From contig NC_060251.1 in the NCBI RefSeq assembly GCF_921293095.1, positions 59,847,585-59,911,584 on the forward strand: a stretch of 64,000 nt of DNA, given 5' to 3'. Shown in pieces: positions 25,101 to 37,100 of the stretch. This DNA is from Ischnura elegans. Taxonomy: Eukaryota > Arthropoda > Insecta > Odonata > Coenagrionidae. Both the position numbers and the translations under genes were made by a program. Position 1 is the first letter of the stretch. Each line of letters begins with the position of its first letter. The notes below the pieces were generated by a model. The model did no database searches, was not told the origin of the DNA, and worked only from the letters and a program-made list of their open reading frames with translations.

Positions 25101-28100
25101 ATTCAGCTACTACCTGTTCGCCGAAATAACTTTCTCCTCGTTACATCTAGGGAACTTGATCCAATCCCCTAGCAGATGACTACATACGGCTCCAGTGACT
25201 CTCTTAATGCAAATACTTACGCTTGGTTGGCTTACAGAAAGGAAAAAATCCTGCCCAACTCCTCTTTGATATCCTCCCTCAGCCAAAAATCTCAATGTGA
25301 CCAGTATCTAAAGAATAGAGAAAGTCACTAAATAAAACAATGGTACAAAGATAGTCCAACACTATAGTCTGCACATTCGCAAATGAAGCAATCATGCAGA
25401 CCGAGGGAAGATATTTGAACACACACCGGCACATATATTTTATACGAACAATGAAAATAAAAAAGTCCATTATAACATGAAACGTTGAATTTCTTTCTCT
25501 TCCGTTAGCATGGAAGATTCAATATTACACACGTCTATAGTGATATAATGAGAAATCTTAAATAATATTTACCTGTTTTTCCACGCTTAATCCAGATATT
25601 CTGCGTTTCCTTAGTGTGGGTCCCAGAGACTGGCAGAGATACTGAAAAATGTCTTTCGACACTCTGAAAAGCATTCGGAAATATTCTTCATTTAATTCCA
25701 TCGGATTGTGGGAATCCCTTATTCTTCTCCTTTCTAATGTCAGATGCCTCCTTCTTCTTAAATACTCCGCAAACACCCTAATCATCCTTCCCCAATATCT
25801 GTTTACTGGTCGATCCATTGCCAAATCCTTCAGATTTGTTCAGATTCCGACGGCAGACATCAACAAATGACAGCTGAGAAGCGAAGGAAATTGGGCTGGA
25901 GTTACCGTAAGGACGGGTCTGAAGCCTGCGTTATTCCAGCCCCGAGATAGCTCCAGTTCGCAACTCCTATCGGAGTTATTTTGACTACTGTAATCGCAAA
26001 TTGAGCTATGGCAGCCATCATAACTCTTATAGCTCCATAGCTCCGGAGTTATGACTTACATAATAAGCCCCTATGAATTTACCAATATCGTCGATAGAAA
26101 AATCTCCAGTTTGAGTACACAGACGGCATGGACGACGAGGAGAGCCAATTAAGGTAGGTATTTCAAAGGAATGTATTATTTAATCTTGTAGTTTTCAGCC
26201 GTATATTAAAAATCAAAATTCATTGATTAGCAACCATAGTTAAGGCTAACTGAGTAGTAACAAGGAAGTGGTTATTAGCTGTTTTGGTTATAGAGTGCTG
26301 AATTTGCTATCTTTCTCGTATTTAGTGGTTGTGGTAGTATATTGGGACACTACATAAGTTGTGATTTTTTCGAATGAATTGTGGCTTGGAAGTGAAGCCC
26401 TATTTTTTATAGATGTTTAAAAACGTTGCCGAAAAATAAAAGTGCATACATCATGCAAAAGGTTGCATTATATCAGCGTGATGTGATGCAGCTATTGAAA
26501 AAAATGTATATGGATTTGAAATCTTGCAGTCCACCACCATATTTAGATATTTTAGGTTTTCAACTAGAGGCATGTAATTTAGATAAATATGGGAACAGTC
26601 AATCTTGAGTAATTGCGTGAGTAACACTAGAGAAATTGTTAGAAAAATAAGAAATTATGGTATTTATGGTTATTCAAAAATAAAGTTTCCACTAAGGCCA
26701 TACACTTGGTTGTTTACCTATTGGCCAAATTTCTATGACATCAACTTATCGGATTGAAAAAATGTTTTCATGTATTATATTATCGTTTTATCTCTTATAA
26801 TTTGGATAAAGATCACTTTACATATTACTGTAGAGAACTAAATATTCAGTCGTTTCTTTGGTCCATCTTAGCTAAGTATTACCAAATTCAGCACTGAAAG
26901 ATGGTTATCATTTCATGTGTCTCACACTAACAAACTCAGTTTTACTTACAAATGATGATCATTGAAAGCTTTTATTAATTTTATGGAATTTATACTTAAA
27001 AGTCCCTAATGCGTCATTTACCTTAAACAATGAGGAAGGGGAACAGGAAATTTTTCGTTTTGGCCTCATCTTTTTAGTTGTCTCAATTGCCCGAATTCAT
27101 AGAGATTTGGAAAGAGTTTCACTGAGGACATTTGTCATTTACCATTCTTCTGTGAGGGATCTTTTCCGTGTTATTGTTTTTTACCAATGCCAAGTACTGT
27201 TTTGAATCATTGTAATCTGGTTATTTTTTATTTAGATCCAAAGTGGAGGGTTTGTGGAGGCAGTTGCTGAGTGTGATGAGGCCGATATCCACCAGATTAT
27301 TGCAAGCCACATTGATGAGCCCACTAAAGATTTTTCGATGTAAACTCAAGAGGTTGCAGCTGCTGAGGCCCTGATATCCATTGGAAATGGAGATGTTAGG
27401 GGTGTACAATGTAGTATTGGCACTCAATGTGTGAATGAGACAAGGGATTTTGGGTGCCAGGTAACTAGTGGTGACTTTCACTCGACGGTGGCTGACATGA
27501 TCGTCAGTGAGAGGAACCTATACACGATGACTGGCCTCGATTCCTTTCTGCAATTGGCCAGTTTAGTTACTTTGTTTTCGGAACTTCAGCCTGACAACAT
27601 GAGGTACTTCTTAAACAACAAGTGCAAAATAATTTTATCGCTCACGAAAATGAAGCTAAACTTATCCTTTGCCGTGCTGGCACATATTTTACACATTGTA
27701 TGGCAGTATATAATAATTTTTTTCATTCCATGGCTTCATCATGTACTTGTATCACATTCTTCCATATCAAGTGTAATTTTATTTGTTTTTGCATTGTTTT
27801 TCTTTCCTTAAAAAGGGGGATGAATGACATTAGTTCCATGGTGTAACTCGGCTGTTATTGAAGTCTAAATGTAGTTTGAACATTGTAAATCAGCCCAGAT
27901 ATTACCATCGTATAATTATGGGAAGTTACACCACTTGGACATATTTTACTTATTGTATTGCACTGTATTATATATTTTGTCATTCTGCCTTCATTAATGT
28001 ACCACAAACTTCCATATCAAGTGTATTTTTTTGTATTGTTTTGCCTTCCTTATAAAGAAGGATAAATATCATTAATTCCATTTTGCAAACTGGCTGTTAT

Positions 28101-31100
28101 TAAAATCTAAATCTAGTTTGAACATTGTAAACCATCCAAGATATGACTATAACGGTTGGATATTACACCACTTGGGCATATTTAATTATTGTATTGCTTT
28201 GTACTATATTTTATTTTTATTCCATGGTTTCATAATGTACTTAAACCACGTACTTCCGCATCAAGTGTACCATGAATGATAATGCTGTCAATGCTAATCA
28301 TGTCATTTGTGTATTATCTTTGTATACATCTCCCATTTGATATCTCCGACTTCTTTGGAAAACATATATCGACTGATATAAATTTTGTTATCTTGTTTCA
28401 TTTAACTCCTTCAAGACCCCAGTTGCTTGCTGTCCATGTCACCAAGGTTACCTCTTTTGCATGTTAGAATGTATTTCTTATGTTCTCTATGTAGCTTACT
28501 GTGAATGACATCTTTTCACTCCATACTCATTTTGAGGGAAGAAGGTACGTATTCCACGCAGGGACAATGGGCGTACATAAAATACATGAATTTCTTTTTA
28601 TCTGCGCATATTTTCTGAGAAACAGATGCCATTATGGAAAAGCATTGGTCTAACCTTTGGGGGTATAATTGGTCTTAGCTAAAGGGGCTGCTGGTATCTC
28701 ATGGGTCTGGGGAGGGAGGGGATAAATCCGCCTATGAGTCAGTATGTGGTTGTATTGCTGTCATCTGTGATGAATTGGTGAATATTTGAATTGAATGATG
28801 AATATTTTATTCGAGGCATAGGATAGAGAATTGAAGGATATGTACCTGAGAAAGAGGTCAGTGTAGCCCAAAGTGGTCGTGGTCTATGGTTAAAACAGCT
28901 CCTCCTTAAGGTACCTGACGCAAAAGTTTTCTCCATTCAGTTATATCCCAACAAAAACAATTTTAATGTAAATTTAATTTATTTTGAAATTAGTAAGAAG
29001 CTTGAAATTTCTCCTTTATGACTGCTTATTTGTTAAATTTCTTTCCTTCATATTAGCTTTCTTCTCCCATAATTGTATGGTACTCTTGCCACTGGCTTGA
29101 TGGACACTGCAACATCCACAAACTAGTAATAAATGATTGGCATTTTTTGCATTATTATTCATGAATACTAAAGGTTAAATTAATGTAGCATAAAATGATT
29201 AGCCATTAATAGCTACTAATGTAACTGGGTTGTCTACGAATGGTTTCTACCTATTCCTAAACAATTCCCGCTTTGCGAGAACAATCAAACTTCCGGATCT
29301 CGATTTTTTCATCAATTGTTAGGCTAATGAGACCGTTTATTTGAAGCGGTTCCTTGGTAAGGCCACTTGTTTGAAGAACAAGAGCCATTATTTTTTATTC
29401 ACAGCCATTTCCTTGGTGAAGCCCCACAGTGATCATCAAACCCGCGTTTAAAACGCTCTCCCCTTCAAAGATATTTCGTTGGCTGCAATTTCCACCCAAA
29501 TATCACACATTTTCTTAATAGGTCACAAAAACTTTGCTACTCATGTTCCTTAGAATACAATTTAGTCCGAAAACGAAGGACGGTGCCGATATGCGCAATC
29601 GAATCCACAGCAATAAGGAGAATCACGGAGATTGCAATTGAAATGTGTTGTTATTCACGAGAAGTATACCCGGACTGACGGCCATTTTGGATTATGACGT
29701 CAGCGACGACAGCGCCGCTAGTGGTGATTTGGTTTCCGAATACCTTCTACCTTGACGCCTTCTTCACCCCAGCCATTAAAATATTTCGCTGCGACTCCCC
29801 TCGACCCGAGTCAATGGGGGACTTACTGGCTTCTTCCCTAATTGCCGCTGTCCAGCCGAGGAATGTCCCCCCTCACATCGAGAACATTTTTCGCCTCGTG
29901 TAAAATGCGACGGGAACCCTGGGACACAATGGGTGACAACGTGAGGAGAGGGTGCAGGGGTACTAAGCCTTTCATCCCCGTGTGAATTGTTTGCCTCGGC
30001 AAATATCGGTAGTCGGAGTGAAGGCTTAAGCCACCGTTAGCTTCCATAGCCACCATTGGCCACCACAATGCGTTCGCTTCCACCGTTTCTGAGCGTGGTT
30101 GCGATGAAACGAATATACGTATTGTCTGTTCTTCCAGTACTGTACCCTTGGGGACATAACAGTTTGTTAGAAAAGTCCCGCTAATGCCCAGTAGCCTTTA
30201 CCAGAGCCATCCTGTCCTACCAGAATTTTTGTTCACTGGTGATTGGAGAGAAAATGAAATTTTAAAATTGAAAATGCGATTTCTTTTACACTCAAATTTT
30301 AATTTGCATGATTGAATTGCATTAACTATGACACCATCGGTTGGACATACTTAATTTGAATTCTAGAAGTACCAAAAGGTCCTTGGCTTTCAGGCTTTCT
30401 GACTGATACGAGATGTAGTTGAACTTCCCTCTTGAATTCCCTGCTGGTTTTATTCCCTTTTATTTTTATATATTAATCATAATCCTTTTCTCGCTTACCC
30501 ATCTGGCATTTTTTCCTCTTAAAAATTCGCACCCTGCAGAGCACTCGCTTCAGATCACCCTTAGTTTAATTATTCTGAAAGCATCCTTTCTGTTCATCCT
30601 CTCACTTACCAGTTTGACGAAAATAGAAGTAGCAAACATGTAACTACTAAATGTAATCATGATCGATGATGAAATTTAACTTTGTTAAAATGAATAGTGA
30701 CGGTATCTAGTCACGATTTTGTCATTTAAGAATCCGAAGTATTTCAAGGAAATTAACAGCTTAATTTTGCTTCCATTAAAAAGCCTATCCACTCCTAACT
30801 ACAATTTAGTGCGATAAAGATTAATGCATGAGTTCAAAACGAAGATCTCATGCATCGGAAACTTAGCGTTTCATGGCAAACAACAAATACTCTACACAAC
30901 TAGGCGCGGTGAACATCCAACAGATAATCCCACTGGCTTACTTCGTCAATTACCGTAGTCATCAACTACAGTCGACCATCGAAAGGTCAATTCGACTGAG
31001 CTCTGACTAAAAGCTCTCATTAGCTTGTGTTTTGACACTTCTTTGAACGTAACATAACTGTTTGGTGGTACATCCTTCAACAAATTTTCTTTGTTATCAC

Positions 31101-34100
31101 ACAGGAGGCCTTCCTATGGCGTTTTTCCCTTCGTCCTGGCCATAGGTTTACAAATGACATCTCTGATCCACGCTTCATTAATGTTCCACATTAGTGTCAC
31201 TATCTATCCATCCAACGATTTGATCGTTGGATCCTTTTTCCTCATAGAATGGTCCTCCAAGATCGTTAGAACATTAATTGCGCATGCTTGGTTTCGCTAA
31301 TAGTAGGACCTTTGTGACGGTGCGGGATTCCTCGTCCCTTCCCTATCCCCTCCCAGGAGGCGTCGTCGGGCTCCTATCGCGGCGGCGCCTCCGTCCTTGT
31401 TCCTTCGCGTCCTTCCCCTTCTGGGTGCAGAGAAGAAAAGCTCGCGCTTACAGTCCCTGCCCCAGGAGCAGTGGCGGATACAGATGGGGGGCGCATGGGG
31501 CGCGACCCCCCCCCCCCCCCCTTGCGGGACCGGCTGTATTGCCGAACATTGCAAAACCACAATTGTAACTTTTTTATATCATAAGATGGCATTGTTTTTT
31601 ACATGTTTAAAATCACTTTAAATAAAATTTTCATATACTTTGCCTGTGACTTGATCATCTCTTATTAACGTAAAAGTTAAGACAACTCAAGATATGTTGC
31701 GCCCCCCTCCCCCCCCTTGAGTGTTTTCTGTATCCGCCACTGCAAAAGGACACTAACAAGCTACCAATAAAGATAAGTTGCGGCCAAAAAAATTCTTCAT
31801 TCGGACTTTCTCTCGTCCGGCTTTATTGCCGAACATTGCAAAACCACAATTGTAACTTTTTTATATCATAAGATGGCATTGTCTTTTACATGTTCAAAAT
31901 CGCTTTAAAAAAAATTTTCATATACTTTTCCTGTGACTTGATCATCTCTTATTAACGTAAAAGTTAAGACAACTCAAGATATGTTGCGCCCCGCCCCCCC
32001 TTGAGTTTTTTCTGTATCCGCCACTGCCCAGAAGTGTAACCTTGCGAGCCCGCCCTGGAGTCTCGTTTTCCACTGTCACTATCTATCCATCTGTTCTTCT
32101 GTAGTACTTCCCTTCGAAAGCTTCCAACCTTAACTTTTCTACTGGATGATCGTTATAAGATTGCAAGTTTTTTACCTAATGTGCTAGTTATTTAGCAAGC
32201 AAAAAATCACTACTGAAAGAAATTATGAGGAATCTAAAACTTCAAATTCAAATTCTGTTTCCAATTTTTATCCATTTCTGCGGCTATTTCTGCGGCAAAT
32301 TAAGATGAAGTTTGGAAAAATAGGAGGGTCGTTGAATGTGTTCAAGTTCCTCGGTACTTTTTTTTGTTGCCGTGTGATGGTTAATGTGATGAATGAAAAC
32401 AGCTGAGATAACGTGATTTTGCTCGTAATATCATTGAGTATTTATTTTTAATAGCGAAATTTTTTTCCGGATGTCATTGGTTATTGAAGAAAGAGGTGCT
32501 AACTTCCGATTTTGGGAGACTGATATCAAATTATGGGATTTAAATTGGATGTAAAAATGAAATGAATTATGGAGTCGAAGGTAAAAAAACGATGCAGAAT
32601 GAGGGAAGTGAGTTTAAACCATAATCAATGAAATCTAATAGTGATTTCATAGTACTATAGGGCTATTTTATACAGGTGATCTGACTTCCTGGGCATGAAG
32701 ATAGTGGCGGATCCAGAATGGGAGATGGGAAATATTACCTATAAGTACAGATGATGCGCCGAATGCCATCCAATTTAATCGTCTATTAAGGAACAAATAC
32801 TATTTTTTTCAACCAAACAGCTCTCTTAGGTAAAATAAGTGTGTAATGCATATTGCCTAAGTTCCCCGGTCAAAAATATCTACGGGTTCGCCTGTACCAA
32901 AATAATTATATTTTATTATTAGTATTAAAAATTATTTTAAAATTGAATTAAATTCTTCAGTGTTAGTCTTTATTGCTAGTGTGAAATTCACCCCAGGTCC
33001 AATTGACCTCATTTTCATTGGAAAATGCATATTTATTTCAGGTACTTGGAGTGTGTTGGCGAGCATATGAAAGACTTGAAGCCTTTTGGCGACGTTCCTC
33101 ATAAGCTGTCTGTGCAGGTTAAGCGTTCCTTCGTTGCTACCCGGGCCTTCGCCCAAGCGCTTTCTGTTGCTGCCACTGTTTCATCCAAAATGTCGTCTGT
33201 AAGTACGGTCAGCCGTTCGTCATCCTATTCAGACTGTTAATGTCCCCGTAATTTCCCAGAGGAGTTCGATTTTTCAAATTTATTATTTTAATTACTTTGT
33301 GGTTTTGCGTTTTCCTCTGTTTTTCACTGAAGTTTTGTCGTACCAATAGATGTAGAGCTTATTTTTTTTCAAATTTCAATTTACTGGAATCCTGTGTGAG
33401 ACATGTTTTCTCATTATGTGTTTAACTGTGCTTAAAAGTAAATTCTGAGCAACTTCTCGATTCATATCTGTCTATTGATTTTTTCCTCTCTCCATTGGTT
33501 GCAACTCTTGTATTTTATTATTGCTCCTGTACATAGGCGGATCCAGGGGGGGGGGGGGGGGCACAGGGGCACGTGCCCCCCCCAGACCCTCAAAAATATG
33601 CAAGATTTTTAATACGGTCCCATTATCATTGCGTTCGTTTTGTATTACGAGGTATCCTTGTGCCCCACCCAGAACAAAATCCTGGATACGGCCTTGCTTG
33701 TGCCCCTCCCAGAAAAAAATCCTGAATCCGCCCCTGCTCCTGTATGCTTTAAATTACTGTCTTAGTGTATCAATGACATAACCACCTTTCCTGCTATCAA
33801 TCTAACTTTTATAAGGTAACCTGTGTACCACTGAATTCATGTGGACTGACTTGCGCTATGTTTATAGCTCTCTAAAAAAAAAGTTGTTTTCCGGCGAAAT
33901 TTTTCAAGTCCATGATCTCCCATTTTTTACAAAAAATATAAGAGGTAGCCTTATTATCTTCTCGTGGTAAAAGTATGGCATTAAAGTATGTACTGTTTTT
34001 TTCCAAAAGTATATACTCATTATTTGAAATGGTCTCCAGTAAAGTTATTCTGAAGCTTTTCTTTTACTTCGCTTATTTCATATAATGCTTCCTGGCTTAA

Positions 34101-37100
34101 AATATGAGGTTACTTAGAGGATTTCTTATAAAGTTTCCCGGGGAAAGATCACCGGTTTGGGCCCCCCCAATATTTTTTGTAAGTCGGCGTCCCTGCTGAG
34201 ATTACATTCAGTGGCGGATCTAAAGGGGCCATAGGGTTTCTAATTTACACTAGATTCCCTTGGGCGTCCAATTTACACTAGAGAGAATGGAAATTTTCTT
34301 CGGACTCCCACTACTGCTGGGAGATTACTCCCACTTAGCCCACCCCTTGTCCCTATCCTGGATCCGCCACTGATTACATTATATAATTTGTTATATTATA
34401 TTTGTATGCTATATTGTACATGTATATACATTATGCATCTTTTCTCTTTAGCTGAGACCAGGGCCTGCTTGTGGATTAGCACTCATGAGAATGACACACT
34501 GCTCGGCATGTCGAGGTCTTCCCTCTGCGCTTAAGGCGTGCTCCAACTACTGCATCAATGTGATGAAAGGCTGCCTTGCTCAGCATGCAGAGGTTGATAA
34601 TGACTGGAATCATTTTGTCGGTAAGATATAATGCTGACCTTTTTGTATATACATATTACACTCTTATAATCATCAAGAAAATATTTTACCACTCATACTG
34701 TGTTGAAAATTGCCTAAGATCCTAGATTCTTCACTTTTTCTATGTATTTAACCTTATTTTTCTTGTAATTTTGTGAGGTCTTTTAATCAAGCTCAATAAT
34801 ATTATATCAAAGGATTCAAGTCCATTTGATTTCCAACTTTTAGAAAAGAAAAAATTGACAGTTTAAGTACTAGGTACTGGTAAATAGATGATTTTAAACT
34901 TGATGTTCAGCAGAATCATTTGACTCTGAAAATTGCTGTTTCTTAATTTACGCAATGATACCATCCCAATGCCACTAATGCTGTCATTGAAATAAAAATC
35001 CTAAAATATTTTCATGCTTTCTGAATCAACAGATGCAGTTGATAAGGTGACAGATCGTCTCGTTGGACCCTTTAACATTGAGGTTGTTGTGGAGCCGATA
35101 AACATCAAAATTTCTGAGGCGATAATGAACTTCCAGGAGAAAGGATATGATGTTTCTCAAAAGGTATGATTTATTCAGAATATCAACTTGGTAAATGCAA
35201 TATGTGTCATATTTACACTGTGTTTTATCAATTATGTATCTAATGTAATACATTAGTTGTTTCCTTTTGATTATTATTTCCTACTTGAGTATGTAAAGTA
35301 CAAATATAGCATTGCATTTCTTTTTTAAAATCAGTCACGAAATCAAAATGTTTCTGTTTGCCCATTCATGCTTTATGCTTGTGTGTGATATTAAATTGTG
35401 CTTTTAATTGATGCAGTAGCATAAATGTGAAATGTTCATATTCAATAAATCGAAATCACAACATTAGCCTTAATACAGTCATTATTGGTGATATATACCA
35501 ATGATGCCACATTTTGGCCCTATTTATGTCATTCTGATGCAGCTATCGAAAAGTAATCTAGCCATAGTAACTTGGGCAGTGTACAGCTCATAATAATCAA
35601 AATCAGTCTGAACTGAGAAGTTGAATATATTGTCATTCTTCCTAGTGATCTCTTCAATCATGTATTTCGTCGTTACTTTTAGGTATTCAATGGGTGTGGG
35701 AAACCAAGGCTTGGTCGTCGAGATGCGACTGAGCTTCAGTTCCAAACATACAAATTTGAAAGGAAGAACAAAGGCGGCAGGAAAGGAGGTGGAGGTGGCG
35801 GCAGAGACAGAGAGGGCGAAGACCATGCTGGAATGGGAGATGGTCACAGGGGACCAACCTTGGAGAGATTGGTCAAGGACATCAGGCAAAAGGTCCGTTG
35901 AAGCTTAAGTTTCAGCAAATAATTTAGTGCTCAGTTCTTAATTTTTCTTTATTTTTTCTCTCCTTATATGAACTATTAACCCTGATTGACAAGGAATAAA
36001 CCCTATGAAATCTCTCAGGTTAAAACATGTAATGGAAAAAATTACAAATATACATATTTCAGAGTTTGCCTTTCCATAATGGTGCGAAGAGTGTCTTTAA
36101 CAAAGAGCGAAATAATATCATTTACTTTCTTGGCTATGAGCATGGAATTACAGTGGGCTGAATTGGTTTTATGCCAATGTTCCAAATGCTTGACCATCTT
36201 GAAAGGGTAAAAATTGTACGTGCACATTTCAGCCTCTGTCTTAAGTTCATAATTCTTTAATATTACTATTGTTTCTATTGTCATAATATTATAATATTTC
36301 ATTGGTTAATGTTTAGGTTAAATGATAGAAATGTCTCTGGGGCATAGATTAGGTAATGTTATTGATTTAAATACTTCATGTAAAAAATTCTGTGTAAATA
36401 ACCCATAAAAAAACTTTCTTCTGGCAATTTTTGTAGAGAATAGATACTTATAAAGGCTAGTTTGTTGCCTATTGACTGATATGCCAGCCTTAAGTGTCAG
36501 AATGATAACACCAATTTTAGTCCACACAAGTCGTCAGTTATATAGGTATTTTTTGTGATTGTCTCTTGATATATGAGAGCTAGTAGAGTTTGCTACATTT
36601 ACCAATATCATCAGATGCATGGATCCAATCACTGAAAATTCAATCTATTAGAATAAATAACCTCCCCTTGCTTTAAAATGGCTTTGAAAAAATTTATGTC
36701 CCAGAACTTCCTGAAAATAATCCTGTCATCGTATTTCATCAAACCTTTGTTACTTTTGACCTGTGAAAGTTTTTTTTTCTATTCAAATATCATTGTGTGA
36801 AAAAATTTGGAATAATATTTTTTTGCAGGTGAAAGACACCAAGAACTTTTGGACCAATCTGCCATATCAAATTTGCAATGATGAAAAAGTTGCTGCCAAT
36901 CCTGTGAAAGAAGAGAACTGCTGGAATGGTTCGACCAAAGCAAAGTGAGTGCTAAAGTCATTAAATTTTCCTCATTGAATATTACTGAGCTATATGTATG
37001 AAGGCATTTCAACAAGCATCCATATTTATAATGAAATTCTTGGTTTAATATCATTTACTGTTCTTGAACAATGTGAGCTGAATTGGCATTTAAAATTGTT

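Larger units (their letters stand above)
20452..26071. mobile_element. Complete PIF/Harbinger transposon (5620 bp)
   Basis: The left end GGGGCCTATTACGTAA and the complement of the right end GGGGCTTATTATGTAA are matching terminal inverted repeats. The trinucleotide TAT flanks both sides (20449-20451 and 26072-26074), as expected of a 3-bp Harbinger target duplication. Both subterminal regions are rich in short GGAGTTA/GAGCTA-type repeats, candidate binding sites for the Myb-like protein. The element carries both genes expected of an autonomous Harbinger, in tail-to-tail orientation, and both can be spliced without a stop or frameshift. A tRNA-derived SINE-like segment (22625-22740) and a 98-bp tandem duplication (22884-23076) lie between the genes. 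Confidence 0.92.
19991..27811 (+). pseudogene. THAP-domain transposase-like gene, broken and interrupted
   Basis: Exon 1 (19991-20269) encodes [24 protein letters not shown], then after a frameshift RFHEFPK, NLWIHRL and [15 protein letters not shown]. This is a C2CH THAP zinc finger: C-x4-C, Trp, then C-x2-H. Exon 2 (from 20403) reads [17 protein letters not shown] and resumes at 26075 with NLPISS after the 5.6-kb Harbinger insert, then hits a stop or frameshift before a GTAGGT donor at 26154. Possible later exons are 26413-26609 and 27236-27811. The latter has one TAA, but otherwise reads [52 protein letters not shown] and [15 protein letters not shown]. The last resembles the HTH segment before the DDE nuclease in THAP-containing ISL2EU/Harbinger-related transposases. 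No DDE domain is found downstream. A fossil transposon is likelier than a host gene, but this is not settled. Confidence 0.75.
8566..33041 (+). other. Glypican giant intron (24.5 kb)
   Basis: Bounded by GTAAGT and TTTCAG. It contains a MITE (9768-10435), LINE pieces (12860-13075, 14160-14960, 19385-19600), a foldback repeat (15009-15232) and two pairs of dispersed repeats (15882/16167 and 17221/18623). It also contains the THAP pseudogene with its Harbinger insertion (19991-27811), a tandem array (27682-28270) and a hAT-like MITE (31469-32026). Stretches 10436-12860 and 28300-31450 show nothing I can identify. The first of these contains only short open frames, and the second has a CRE-like TGACGTCA at 29695 of unknown relevance. 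Confidence 0.85.

Noticed and set aside
29690..30083. Promoter or gene near the CRE-like TGACGTCA
   Set aside because: One palindromic octamer and short open frames are not enough, and no exon pattern or known product was seen.
31278..31592. Open frames on both strands
   Set aside because: They run through the poly-C/G tract and end of a hAT-like MITE.
32703..32900. Additional GTGGCGGATCCAG MITE starting at 32705
   Set aside because: Only a left end is visible. The proposed right end near 32884 does not match well and no duplication was found.
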